DNA of 64,000 nucleotides from Melioribacteraceae bacterium 4301-Me (GTDB lineage: Bacteria; Bacteroidota; Ignavibacteria; Ignavibacteriales; Melioribacteraceae), in contig JBGORM010000002.1 in the NCBI GenBank assembly GCA_041538185.1, positions 124,001-188,000 of the forward strand. Reading direction: 5' to 3'. The notes below the pieces were generated by a model. That model was given only the letters and a program-made list of their open reading frames with translations. It was not told the origin of the DNA and made no database searches. Below, piece by piece: positions 43,732 to 52,560 of the stretch; position 1 is the first letter of the stretch, and each line of letters begins with the position of its first letter. The position numbers and the translations under genes were made by a program.

Positions 43732-45174
43732 ATGAAATCAATAATTAAATGCTTATGTGTTAATACTTTTTTGAGTTCAATTCTTCTATTTGCTTCTGTA
43801 ATGTTGTATGCACAAGAACAAAACAAGTATATCAGTTACTGGCAGGGTATAATTAAAAATGGAGGTCAGGAGCTTACTATTAACTTAAAGGTATTCAAGG
43901 AGAAAGAAGGAAAACTTAATGCTGTAATGGAAAGTGTTGAACAGGGGACAGGTGATTTACCGACTTCTGATTTTTATTTGGGAACTGACAGCCTGAGATT
44001 CAAAGTCCCGCTTGTCAATGGAATTTATTCCGGCAAAATAGTTTCTGACAGCAACATTATAAGAGGATTTTGGAAGCAAGGTCCTTTTACTGTAGAATTA
44101 AACTTTAAAAAAGTGGATGAAATAGAAAAACCGAAAAGGCCGCAACTTCCACAAAAACCTTACCCGTATAACGAGGAGGAGGTTAGTTTTCAAAATAAGC
44201 AAGCTAATATAACACTTGCCGGAAGTTTTACTTTTCCTAAATCAGGTTCATCTTTCCCAGCTGTTGTTTTAATTAGCGGGTCTGGGCCTCAAGACAGAGA
44301 TGAGACTATTTTTAATCATAAACCTTTTTTAGTTATAGCAGATTATCTTACTCGCAATGGAATTGCAGTATTAAGGTTTGATGACCGTGGTGTTGGTAAA
44401 TCACAAGGAAATTATTCTGCTGCAACCACTGCAGAGCTTGCTCAAGATGCTCTTTCAGCTGTTGAATATTTGAAGTCAAGAAAAGAAGTTAACCCCAAAA
44501 AAATAGGTTTAATTGGACATAGCGAAGGTGGACTAATTGCATCAATGATCGCATCAAGTTCTAACGATATTTCATTTATTGTTTTGCTTGCAAGTCCAGG
44601 TTTGCCTGGTAAGGATATTTTATTGATGCAGCAAAAATTAATAGCTCAAGCTCAAGGTGTAGATGAAAAGACAATTGAAGAGAATTTTAGGATCAATGAA
44701 AAAATGTATGACATTGTTCTGAGCGAACCAGATTCAGATAAGGCCGTTGAAAAGCTAAATAAAGTATTGAATGATTACGTAAATACATTGCCATCCGAAA
44801 AGAAAGGAATGGTTCAGTTTTCTGAAGAAGGCAGAAAACAAATGATTAAAGTAATTATGAGTCCATGGTTCAGATTTTTCCTAAAGTACGATCCGAGACC
44901 AGCTCTCGAGTCTATTTTTGTTCCTGTACTAGCATTAAATGGCAGCAAAGATTTACAAGTCTCTGCTAAGGCAAACCTAACTGAAATTGAAAAGGCTTTG
45001 ACTTCAGGTGGCAACAAACATTTTGAGGTGAAAGAATTACCTGGACTTAATCATTTATTTCAGAATTGCGACACAGGGAGTCCCACTGAATACGCTAAAA
45101 TAGAGGAAACATTTTCCCCGGCTGCTCTTAAAATTATTGGCGATTGGATTCTGAAAGTCACAAATAATAAATAA
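43732..45174 (+). CDS. Secreted alpha/beta hydrolase (serine hydrolase)
   Basis: About 480 residues with a signal peptide ending near L-Y-A-Q. An N-terminal beta-rich domain (about residues 25-130; W-Q-G-I-I-K-N-G-G-Q-E-L) precedes an alpha/beta-hydrolase domain with the oxyanion segment I-S-G-S-G-P-Q-D-R-D, R-F-D-D-R-G-V-G-K-S, nucleophile Ser in L-I-G-H-S-E-G-G, and late Asp and His candidates in G-S-K-D-L-Q and L-N-H-L-F. Such proteins are esterases or peptidase-like hydrolases. The GTG at 43720 is possible, but ATG 43732 begins the signal peptide and has AGGTGA upstream. Confidence 0.88.
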   Translation: MKSIIKCLCVNTFLSSILLFASVMLYAQEQNKYISYWQGIIKNGGQELTINLKVFKEKEGKLNAVMESVEQGTGDLPTSDFYLGTDSLRFKVPLVNGIYSGKIVSDSNIIRGFWKQGPFTVELNFKKVDEIEKPKRPQLPQKPYPYNEEEVSFQNKQANITLAGSFTFPKSGSSFPAVVLISGSGPQDRDETIFNHKPFLVIADYLTRNGIAVLRFDDRGVGKSQGNYSAATTAELAQDALSAVEYLKSRKEVNPKKIGLIGHSEGGLIASMIASSSNDISFIVLLASPGLPGKDILLMQQKLIAQAQGVDEKTIEENFRINEKMYDIVLSEPDSDKAVEKLNKVLNDYVNTLPSEKKGMVQFSEEGRKQMIKVIMSPWFRFFLKYDPRPALESIFVPVLALNGSKDLQVSAKANLTEIEKALTSGGNKHFEVKELPGLNHLFQNCDTGSPTEYAKIEETFSPAALKIIGDWILKVTNNK

Positions 45175-45378
45175 CTTAATTTAACTTAATTGAAAAAAGA
45201 AGTTGCTTTTTAGCAAGCTTAATTATCAAACTTGCTGATTAAGATAAAGTAATTGTGCAATAGTTATCTTCAGTAAATCCAATAAATGTGAGGTTAAAAA
45301 TTATTCTATAACAATAATTAAGAAATTGCGAATAAGCTTGTAATATCTTTTAGTTGCAATAGATTTTTGTTATATAAT

Positions 45379-45594
45379 TTATTCATTTGGATTGTAAGTA
45401 AGCTCTATTTTTACGTGAAAATCTGCGCCGCTGAAAAGTGTGTATTTAACCTCACTAATTGAGCATTTATAATCTTCGCCCACAAGTTCACTTACAACTT
45501 TAGCAATTGAATTTTCGAGTGTGCTGATACTAATTGATTTCAATTTATTCTGAAGCAGTTTTTCGACGTCAATTGCTTTTTCTTGGTTAGCCAT
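45379..45594 (-). CDS. Small protein of unknown function
   Basis: Seventy-one residues, acidic N-terminal half predicted helical (E-K-L-L-Q-N-K-L-K-S-I) and a beta-rich C-terminus (V-K-Y-T-L-F-S-G-A-D-F-H-V-K-I-E-L). No signal or membrane segment. ATG 45594 has AAGGAG upstream on the minus strand, a strong ribosome site, so the gene is probably real. It follows the phosphomannomutase gene by 80 nt and may share its transcript. I do not recognise the family. Confidence 0.7.
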   Translation of the reverse strand: MANQEKAIDVEKLLQNKLKSISISTLENSIAKVVSELVGEDYKCSISEVKYTLFSGADFHVKIELTYNPNE

Positions 45595-45673
45595 GTTTAT
45601 CTCCTTATTTTTTTTGTCATTTAGACGCAATAGTAAATAATAGGTTTTAGATTCTATAATCTTAACAAAGAAT

Positions 45674-47020
45674 TCAACTTCTAATTAGATTTAACAGTTC
45701 TTCAGTTTTTGTTTTCATTAGTGTCTCATCATTTTTTGATTCTACATTTAATCTAATTAGAGGTTCGGTGTTACTTAACCTTACATTAAAACGCCAAGTT
45801 GGATATTCAACACTAACGCCATCAATCTCATCAATTTTGCCATCAGAGTATCTATTTTTTATCTCTTCCAATTTTTTTGTTGGATTACTGATTGTTGAAT
45901 TAATTTCTCCTGAACAAGGATAAGCTTTAATCATTTCGCCGACAAGTTTAGAGAGTGTCGTGTTTTCGTCAGAAATTAGTTGTAGGGTTAAAACAAAAGG
46001 TATTAACCCGCTGTCTGAATATGAATTATCTCTAAAGTAATGATGAGCAGACATTTCACCCCCGTATATAGCATTAACTTCTCTCATTTTTTGTTTTATA
46101 AAAGCATGTCCACTTTTGGAAAGAACAGGTATTCCGCCCGATTTTTTAACAACGTCAATAGTATTCCAAATCAATCTGGGGTCGTGAACAATTTTTTCCC
46201 CAGGATATTTTTTTAATATTGATTTGGCAAGTAAACCGACGATGTAATAACCCTCAACAAAATTCCCGTTCTCGTCAAAAAAGAAACATCTGTCATAATC
46301 GCCATCCCATGCAACCCCTAAATCGGCATTATATTCTTTTATTGCGTCAATGGTTGACTGTCTGTTTTCAGGTAAAAGCGGATTTGGAACCCCGTTCGGG
46401 AAGTCCGGGTCTGGGTTATGATGTATCTTAATCATTTTTATTGGGAGAAACTTTTCTAATGCATCTAATGCTAGTCCTACGCAACCATTGCCGGCGTTAA
46501 CAACTACTTTTAGCGGTTTGATTTTTTCTGGATGGTAAAATTTTTGGAGATTATTTATAAATTCACTCATTATATTTTTTTGAGTAATACTTCCTTTTCT
46601 TGTTGTATGCTTACTCAGTTCATTTTTTAAAATCATTTTTTCTATTTCGTTTAAGCCCGAGTCATATCCCATTGGTACAGAATTTCTTTTTACAAATTTT
46701 AAACCGTTGTACTCTGGTGGATTATGACTTGCGGTAATCATTATTCCGCCATCTGTATCAAAGTAAGGAACTGCAAAGTAAATCATTTCAGTGCCGCATA
46801 AACCCAAGTTTATAACATTAGTCCCATTCTCAGTTAATCCTTCTACAAGAGCATTTACTAAAGCTGGTGATGATTTTCGTACGTCATGTCCAACTACTAC
46901 ATTTTTTGCGTCGAGAAGTTTTGAGTATGCTTTACCAATTTTATATGCTAAATCGTTGTTTAATTCGTTAGGGTATTTGCCTCTTATATCGTATGCTTTA
47001 AAAGAAGTTATTCTATCCAT
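45674..47020 (-). CDS. Phosphomannomutase/phosphoglucomutase
   Basis: A 448-residue alpha-D-phosphohexomutase of the usual length. Landmarks: A-Y-D-I-R-G near the start, the phosphoserine loop I-T-A-S-H-N-P, the Mg site D-G-D-Y-D-R, the sugar-specificity loop G-G-E-M-S-A-H and the phosphate-binding R-L-S-N-T-E-P. It interconverts mannose or glucose 6- and 1-phosphates, feeding nucleotide-sugar and envelope polysaccharide synthesis. The E-M-S-A-H loop is typical of bifunctional PMM/PGM. It is divergent from the zinc-ribbon gene upstream. Confidence 0.96.
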   Translation of the reverse strand: MDRITSFKAYDIRGKYPNELNNDLAYKIGKAYSKLLDAKNVVVGHDVRKSSPALVNALVEGLTENGTNVINLGLCGTEMIYFAVPYFDTDGGIMITASHNPPEYNGLKFVKRNSVPMGYDSGLNEIEKMILKNELSKHTTRKGSITQKNIMSEFINNLQKFYHPEKIKPLKVVVNAGNGCVGLALDALEKFLPIKMIKIHHNPDPDFPNGVPNPLLPENRQSTIDAIKEYNADLGVAWDGDYDRCFFFDENGNFVEGYYIVGLLAKSILKKYPGEKIVHDPRLIWNTIDVVKKSGGIPVLSKSGHAFIKQKMREVNAIYGGEMSAHHYFRDNSYSDSGLIPFVLTLQLISDENTTLSKLVGEMIKAYPCSGEINSTISNPTKKLEEIKNRYSDGKIDEIDGVSVEYPTWRFNVRLSNTEPLIRLNVESKNDETLMKTKTEELLNLIRS

Positions 47021-47155
47021 TTATTTCTCCATTATTCAGAAAAGACAAACGTAAAATAATAATTTTATGAGCAAAATTATTTAACGAAGGATAGATTTTT
47101 GCATCGTTTTACTTATTTATTAGATTTATTTTTGCTTGTTAAAAAAGGGAGGTTT

Positions 47156-47467
47156 ATTATCGAAACTAAGTCTACATTGTTGTTTAGATTTTCAATTTGC
47201 AGAAACTCAAAATGTAAAAATGTTTTTGTTTATGATGGTAATTTTGAGTTAGCAGAAGATGAACTTCTATGCCCAACCTGTCGTAAAAAAATTCAAACAC
47301 ATCATTTAGTACAATGCTCAAATTGTAATTCAATCGTAAATTTTATTGAGATTAATTATAATGAAGAGCCGGTAATTTTTTATGTAGAAAAATGCTCTCA
47401 ATGTATTGGTACAAAAGAAGATGAAAACAAAATTACAATACCGCTTTATCCCGATGCTTTTATTTAA
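47156..47467 (+). CDS. Small multi-CxxC zinc-ribbon protein, non-AUG start likely
   Basis: About 100 residues carrying four Cys pairs (C-R-N-S-K-C, L-C-P-T-C, Q-C-S-N-C, K-C-S-Q-C), which would form two zinc ribbons of the MJ0042/DksA-like general type. No in-frame ATG exists. A perfect GGGAGG (47147-47152) lies immediately before in-frame ATT 47156 and ATC 47159, suggesting rare AUU/AUC initiation; the alternative is a TTG at 47099 giving 122 residues. The role is unknown; nucleic-acid or protein binding is possible. Confidence 0.65.
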   Translation: MIETKSTLLFRFSICRNSKCKNVFVYDGNFELAEDELLCPTCRKKIQTHHLVQCSNCNSIVNFIEINYNEEPVIFYVEKCSQCIGTKEDENKITIPLYPDAFI

Positions 47468-47526
47468 GATCAACCATATTATTAATTATTTACTATTCAC
47501 ATATCTGTCCAATATATTTTTATTTC

Positions 47527-47779
47527 GTCCCAAAAGGGACTTAATCTATTTCTTTGTTCTTTATCCTATAAATATTTTGTCCTGAGGGGACAATAAAGCT
47601 TTGATTATCCTTAAACCAATCTAATCCCTTTAGGGATTATATAGTTATAGAATAAATAAATATCAAACTGAAGTTAAAAGTCCCGTAGGGACGAGATAGG
47701 GATTGATTTACAAGACAAGTAGAATAGTCCAAAATCATGAAGTTTTCTAAATTTATTTGGTAATTTATCCCTTCGGGAT
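47527..47779. repeat. Cluster of short GGGAC/GGGAT hairpins
   Basis: Five short palindromes lie in a 429-bp gene-free spacer: GTCCCAAAAGGGAC (47527), TGTCCTGAGGGGACA (about 47578), AATCCCTTTAGGGATT (47623), GTCCCGTAGGGAC (47680) and ATCCCTTCGGGAT (47767). They share a (A/G)TCCC ... GGGA(C/T) plan, like REP-type or relic mobile repeats. No gene is visible in 47468-47896. Confidence 0.8.
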
Positions 47780-47896
47780 TTGATTTCAAAATTATTTTGG
47801 ACAGCAGTGACTATTCATAAAAAATTAGTAAGAAATTGGAATATAATTTCAATTGATGGTAATTTTATGTTATTCTATAAACAATTAGGGTGAGTT

Positions 47897-50038
47897 ATGA
47901 AAATTAAGAGCAAATTCTTGTTTATTCTGTTTACAGCTGTGGTTTTTTGCATCTCGTTAAATGCACAAAGTTTGCAGAAAATTGACTATGATACAGTTAA
48001 GGCTCAAAGGTTTGACACGGGTAAAATGTGGTCGTTTGATTATCCTCCTGTCGACTATTTTAAAGAAGCTTATGGATTTGATGCCGATGAACAATGGTTT
48101 AACGACGTACGACTTTCCGCATTAAGAGTTGTTGGGTGCACTGCTTCTTTTGTCTCAGGTGATGGTTTAATTATGACCAACTGGCACTGCATTGTTGAAA
48201 CTAATGTTTATAAAAGAGTTGAAAAAGAAGGCGAGGATTTGGAAACCACAGGATTTTTGGCAAAGAGCCTTGAAGAGGAAAGAAAAATACCAGGCTATTA
48301 CGCTGACCAGCTGGTTTTAATTAAAGATGTAACCGACACAGTCCTAGCAGCAGGGAATATTGGCACTACTGAAGAAGAAAAGACTAAAAATAAAAATGAG
48401 AAGATTAGCCAACTTGAAGAACAATACAACAAAGAAACCGGGTTAAATTGCAAAGTTGTTTCTTTGTTTAATGGTGCTAAATATTCTATTTACGGATACA
48501 AAAGATATAATGATGTTCGTTTGGTCTTTTTCCCTGAAAAAGCAATAGGCTATTTCGGTGGAGATTTTGATAATTTCACCTACCCACGTTACAATTTGGA
48601 TTGCGGTTTAATGCGTGTTTATGGAGATGATGGTAAACCTTTGAAAACCGATCACTTTTTCAAGTTTTCAACTAAAGGAATTAAAGAAGGCGAACCGATT
48701 TTTACAGTGGGTAATCCAGGATTTACTCAAAGATTAGCTTCGGTCGCTCAACTTGAATATGCAAGAGATATTACCTACAGAAATCTTTCATATTTGTTTG
48801 ATACTTATTATGATGACCTTGAAGCTCTGAAGTCAGTTGACCCTGCAAATGCAGCTAAGTATGAAAACATTAGGTTTTCAATAGGCAACGCACAAAAAGT
48901 TTTTCATAATACATATAGAGGATTGATTGATCCGTACTTAATGGCTCGTAAAAGAGCATTTGAAAAAATTCTTCAAGAAAAGGTATTTAACGATCCTGAA
49001 CTTAACAAGCAGTATGGTCATGTTTGGAAAGCGATTGAAAATACAAGAGCTGAATTGAGAAAAATCGGTCCTAAAATAGCAGTATTCAATATCAATAGAA
49101 GGTTCGCTCCGGAGTATTTCTTTATTGCACAAAGTCTTTATAACCTTGCTAAAGAACTTCAGAAACCCGAAAATGAAAGGTCGCCAGAATATAAAGGTGA
49201 AAAACTTGATTCGGTAATTAATTCTATTTTTCCGTCAAATTTTAACAAGCTATTAGAAGATACCAAGCTGAAAGTTCAAGCTGGTTATATTGAAATGAAT
49301 CTTGGTAATGATGATCCTCTTGTTAAAAAAATGTTTGGCGGGCTGTCTGGCGATGCTGCAGTTAAATATATTCTCTCGCATTCTAAAATAACAAGCAGTG
49401 ACGATGTTGTTAAATTGGCGAAAGATGGTGCGGAGGCAATATTAAATTCTGATGACCCCTTTATTGAATTTGTAAAAGCATCAGATGAACAATTACCAAA
49501 ACTTCAATCAGAAGCTAAAGAAATTTCAAGTACTGAAGCTGTTTACAACGACATGCTTGGTCAAATTGTTTTTAAGGTTTATGGCACTTCTATTCCTCCT
49601 GATGCTAACTTTACATTAAGAATCAGCGATGGCGTGCTAAAAAGCTTTGATTACAACGGAACTAAGGCACCTACGCATACAACATTTTATGGTTTGTACA
49701 ACAGATACTATTCGTTTGATAAACAATATCCATGGTCGTTACCCGATAAGTGGTTGAACATTCCACCTGATTTTGATCTTAGTACACCACTTAATTTTAT
49801 TTCAACTAACGACATTGTAGGTGGTAATTCAGGTAGTGCAATTATTAATAAAAATAAAGAAGTAGTCGGACTTGCTTTTGACGGTAATATTGACAGCATT
49901 ATAGGAAATTTTATTTACAATCCTATTAATAATAGATGTGTTGCCGTGGATGTTCGTTCAATACTTGCTGCATTTGATAAAATATATAAAGCTAAACGGC
50001 TTTATCTTGAACTGCTGAACGGTAAAATGATAGAGTAA
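47897..50038 (+). CDS. S46-family dipeptidyl peptidase, copy 1
   Basis: A 713-residue periplasmic peptidase with a signal peptide ending near L-N-A-Q. The chymotrypsin-like fold is marked by the catalytic His in M-T-N-W-H-C (family usually N-H-H-C), the D-F-D-N-F-T-Y-P-R-Y block and the nucleophile Ser in V-G-G-N-S-G-S. S46 enzymes (DPP7, DPP11) remove dipeptides from oligopeptide N-termini. The residue after F-D following the Ser motif is Gly (A-F-D-G-N), as I recall for DPP7-type hydrophobic specificity rather than the Arg of DPP11. It is followed by a second S46 gene. Nutrient peptide degradation is the likely role. Confidence 0.94.
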   Translation: MKIKSKFLFILFTAVVFCISLNAQSLQKIDYDTVKAQRFDTGKMWSFDYPPVDYFKEAYGFDADEQWFNDVRLSALRVVGCTASFVSGDGLIMTNWHCIVETNVYKRVEKEGEDLETTGFLAKSLEEERKIPGYYADQLVLIKDVTDTVLAAGNIGTTEEEKTKNKNEKISQLEEQYNKETGLNCKVVSLFNGAKYSIYGYKRYNDVRLVFFPEKAIGYFGGDFDNFTYPRYNLDCGLMRVYGDDGKPLKTDHFFKFSTKGIKEGEPIFTVGNPGFTQRLASVAQLEYARDITYRNLSYLFDTYYDDLEALKSVDPANAAKYENIRFSIGNAQKVFHNTYRGLIDPYLMARKRAFEKILQEKVFNDPELNKQYGHVWKAIENTRAELRKIGPKIAVFNINRRFAPEYFFIAQSLYNLAKELQKPENERSPEYKGEKLDSVINSIFPSNFNKLLEDTKLKVQAGYIEMNLGNDDPLVKKMFGGLSGDAAVKYILSHSKITSSDDVVKLAKDGAEAILNSDDPFIEFVKASDEQLPKLQSEAKEISSTEAVYNDMLGQIVFKVYGTSIPPDANFTLRISDGVLKSFDYNGTKAPTHTTFYGLYNRYYSFDKQYPWSLPDKWLNIPPDFDLSTPLNFISTNDIVGGNSGSAIINKNKEVVGLAFDGNIDSIIGNFIYNPINNRCVAVDVRSILAAFDKIYKAKRLYLELLNGKMIE

Positions 50039-50082
50039 TTGCTATGCAATGATTTGATTGTTAGTCGGAATTTCTAAAATGT

Positions 50083-50104
50083 AAGTCGGGACGCTGTCCC
50101 GACT
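50083..50104. repeat. AAGTCGGGAC palindrome
   Basis: A perfect 9-bp stem, AGTCGGGAC (50084-50092) with GTCCCGACT (50096-50104) and a 3-base loop. It belongs to the same AAGTCGG family as 18589-18712 and lies in the spacer between the two peptidase genes, where it could also act on mRNA stability. Confidence 0.8.
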
Positions 50105-50260
50105 GCATATTCACGTCAAAAATTCATATCTAACGAATCCTCATGAACATCTTTTGTTTCTCGAGACTTTTATTGTTAACAGAAAGAAGTTCACTATATT
50201 AGTATTGTTGCAATCAAGATGTTGTTATTTTTGAATTTATCCATACAAACTGGAGACGAA

Positions 50261-52417
50261 ATGAAAAGAAAAATTTTGCTCAAGCATTTTCTTTCAGCAA
50301 TTGCAGCATTTCTTTTTTTATTTAACACGTTATCACAATCCCAAAGTATTTATGAACCAATTGATGTAACAAGGGTTAAATCAACTACTGACCAAATTGG
50401 GAGAATGTGGACATTCGATGATGTGCCAGTTGATTTATTCGAAAAAGAATATGGGTTTAAGCCTACACAGGAATGGCTCGATGACGTGCGCATGTCGGCT
50501 TTACAATTCAGTAGTTTTTGTTCTGCAGCTTTTGTATCTGCAGATGGTTTGATAATGACAAATCATCATTGTGGGAGAGGATATCTTCCGGATATTTCGC
50601 CTAAAGGAAAAGATTACTTATGGGATGGCTTTTATGCAGAAAAATTGGAAGATGAGATTAAAATTCCTGGACTTTATGTTGATCAGCTTGTTCTTATCGA
50701 AGATGTTACAAAAGAAATATTGGATGCAATGGACATTGGAAATACTGATAGTGAGAAAATTGAAAACAGAAATAAAAAAATACGTGAGTTGACAGAAAAA
50801 TATAATAATGAAACTGGATTAACTTGCAGCATTGTTCAGTTATATCACGGTGGAAAATATTCTTTATACGGTTACAAAAGATATAATGATATACGACTTG
50901 TAATGGCACCGGATTTTCAAATAGCTTCAACAGGCTGGGATTGGGACAATTTTACCTATCCAAGATATGAATTAGACTTTATGTTTTTCCGTGCTTATGA
51001 TGAAAGTGGGAAACCTGTTAAAACAGACCATTACTTTAAATGGAGTAAAGACGGTGCTGAAGAAGGGGAACCTATTTTTGTAATTGGAAGACCCGGAAGT
51101 ACTCAAAGAATTAACTCGGTTGCCGAATTAGAATTTTTTAAAGATAAGACATATAAATACTCTCTTTTACTTTTTAATGAACTTTATAAAGTTTATTATG
51201 AAATGTTTACAATGCATCCTGAAAGACATTCAGAGTTACTTAATAGGGTAATGAGTATAGGAAACGCACGCAAATCCTTTGCTGGCAGGTATAAAGCTTT
51301 GTGTGATGAATATATAATGGCAAAGAAAAAAGATTTTGAAATGAATCTCAAACAAAAGGTCGATTCTAACCCTGAAGTAAAATCGAAGTACGGATTTCTA
51401 TGGGATGCAATAAAAAACAACATTGATGAGTATAGAAAGTATATTGATGAGGCTACTGCTTTTCGAATAAATAGATTTAGTGCGCCAGAATATCTTGTTA
51501 TAGCACTATCTGTTGTTAAATATGCAGAACAAATGAAACTTCCGGAAGATCAAAGAGAGGAAGATTATAAATCAGAAAAATTAAAAGATACTTTCCAAAA
51601 AATTTATCCCTCATATATAGATGAAGAACTTCAAGCAAAGTTAATTAGAGCGCATATAAATTACCTTGTAGGTATTCTTGGTGAAGATAACTCAATTATA
51701 AAAAATTACACTGGCGGTGAAACTAATGATAAAGCTGTGTGGGATATAATTGCTAAATCGAAACTAACAACAAAAGAAAAATTTGATGAATTCATAAAAA
51801 TGAAACCAGAGGATATCCTTAATTCTGATGATCCTTTTATTTACTTTGTGACTCATACAGCAAATAGAGTAAAGGAACTGAACGAAAAAATTCGAGAGAT
51901 AAACAATACGCTGGAGGTGTTAAATCAACTTTTAGGTGAGCTTACCTTTAAAATATACGGCGGTCAAATTCCACCCGATGCAACAAGCACATTGAGAATT
52001 TCTGATGGAAAAATAGAAGGATATGAATACAACGGAACAATAGCTCCAGGCAAAACTACATTTTACGGCTTATGGGATCGTTGGTATTCGTTTGGGAAAA
52101 AAAGTTATCCTTGGGGACTTCATCCTCGCTGGCAAAAGATACCTGAAGGATTTGATTTATCAACGGCGGTGGGATTTGCCTCAACAAACGATATCGTTGG
52201 GGGTAATTCAGGCAGTTCTGCAATTAACAGGAACAAAGAAATTATTGGGCTAATTCACGACGGCAACCTTGAAAGTCTTGCTGGTGATTTTATTTTTCTT
52301 AAAGAAAACAACAGAGCTGTTGGTACCGATTCAAAAGGGCTGCTTCAAGCATTAAAATATATTTATAAGACAGAACGCTTAATTAAAGAGTTAGAAAATG
52401 GAAAGATTATAGAATAA
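50261..52417 (+). CDS. S46-family dipeptidyl peptidase, copy 2
   Basis: A 718-residue paralogue of the preceding gene. The signal peptide ends near L-S-Q-S. The catalytic His is in the standard M-T-N-H-H-C-G and the nucleophile Ser in G-G-N-S-G-S-S. The conserved W-D-N-F-T-Y-P-R-Y and S-T-L-R-I-S-D-G-K-I-E-G-Y segments are present. The residue after H-D past the Ser motif is Gly (I-H-D-G-N), again suggesting DPP7-like specificity. ATG 50261 has GGAGA upstream and begins the signal peptide; an in-frame ATG at 50219 is poorer. Tandem S46 genes with a changed His motif suggest complementary peptide ranges. Confidence 0.94.
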   Translation: MKRKILLKHFLSAIAAFLFLFNTLSQSQSIYEPIDVTRVKSTTDQIGRMWTFDDVPVDLFEKEYGFKPTQEWLDDVRMSALQFSSFCSAAFVSADGLIMTNHHCGRGYLPDISPKGKDYLWDGFYAEKLEDEIKIPGLYVDQLVLIEDVTKEILDAMDIGNTDSEKIENRNKKIRELTEKYNNETGLTCSIVQLYHGGKYSLYGYKRYNDIRLVMAPDFQIASTGWDWDNFTYPRYELDFMFFRAYDESGKPVKTDHYFKWSKDGAEEGEPIFVIGRPGSTQRINSVAELEFFKDKTYKYSLLLFNELYKVYYEMFTMHPERHSELLNRVMSIGNARKSFAGRYKALCDEYIMAKKKDFEMNLKQKVDSNPEVKSKYGFLWDAIKNNIDEYRKYIDEATAFRINRFSAPEYLVIALSVVKYAEQMKLPEDQREEDYKSEKLKDTFQKIYPSYIDEELQAKLIRAHINYLVGILGEDNSIIKNYTGGETNDKAVWDIIAKSKLTTKEKFDEFIKMKPEDILNSDDPFIYFVTHTANRVKELNEKIREINNTLEVLNQLLGELTFKIYGGQIPPDATSTLRISDGKIEGYEYNGTIAPGKTTFYGLWDRWYSFGKKSYPWGLHPRWQKIPEGFDLSTAVGFASTNDIVGGNSGSSAINRNKEIIGLIHDGNLESLAGDFIFLKENNRAVGTDSKGLLQALKYIYKTERLIKELENGKIIE

Positions 52418-52494
52418 TAAATCTTAAGATTTAAAACTGCAGCAACAAGTTGATACCTGAAAGGTCAGTACTTTTTCCTAAACTAAAAACTATT

Positions 52495-52549
52495 AAGAGG
52501 CTGTCTAAAAGTAATTTAAATAAGAGTTTTGTTTTTTAAACAGCCTCTT
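52495..52549. terminator. Bidirectional terminator-like inverted repeat (possible miniature element)
   Basis: AAGAGGCTGT (52495-52504) is exactly complementary to ACAGCCTCTT (52540-52549), with A/T-rich inner flanks. It sits between convergent genes, which fits a shared terminator. The GAGGCTGTCTAAAA end also resembles terminal inverted repeats of some IS elements, so a 55-bp relic is an alternative. Confidence 0.6.
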
Positions 52550-52560
52550 GAGTTCAGTAA

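Noticed and set aside
47527..47779. CRISPR-like array
   Set aside because: The palindromes differ from one another, spacing is irregular and no cas genes are present.
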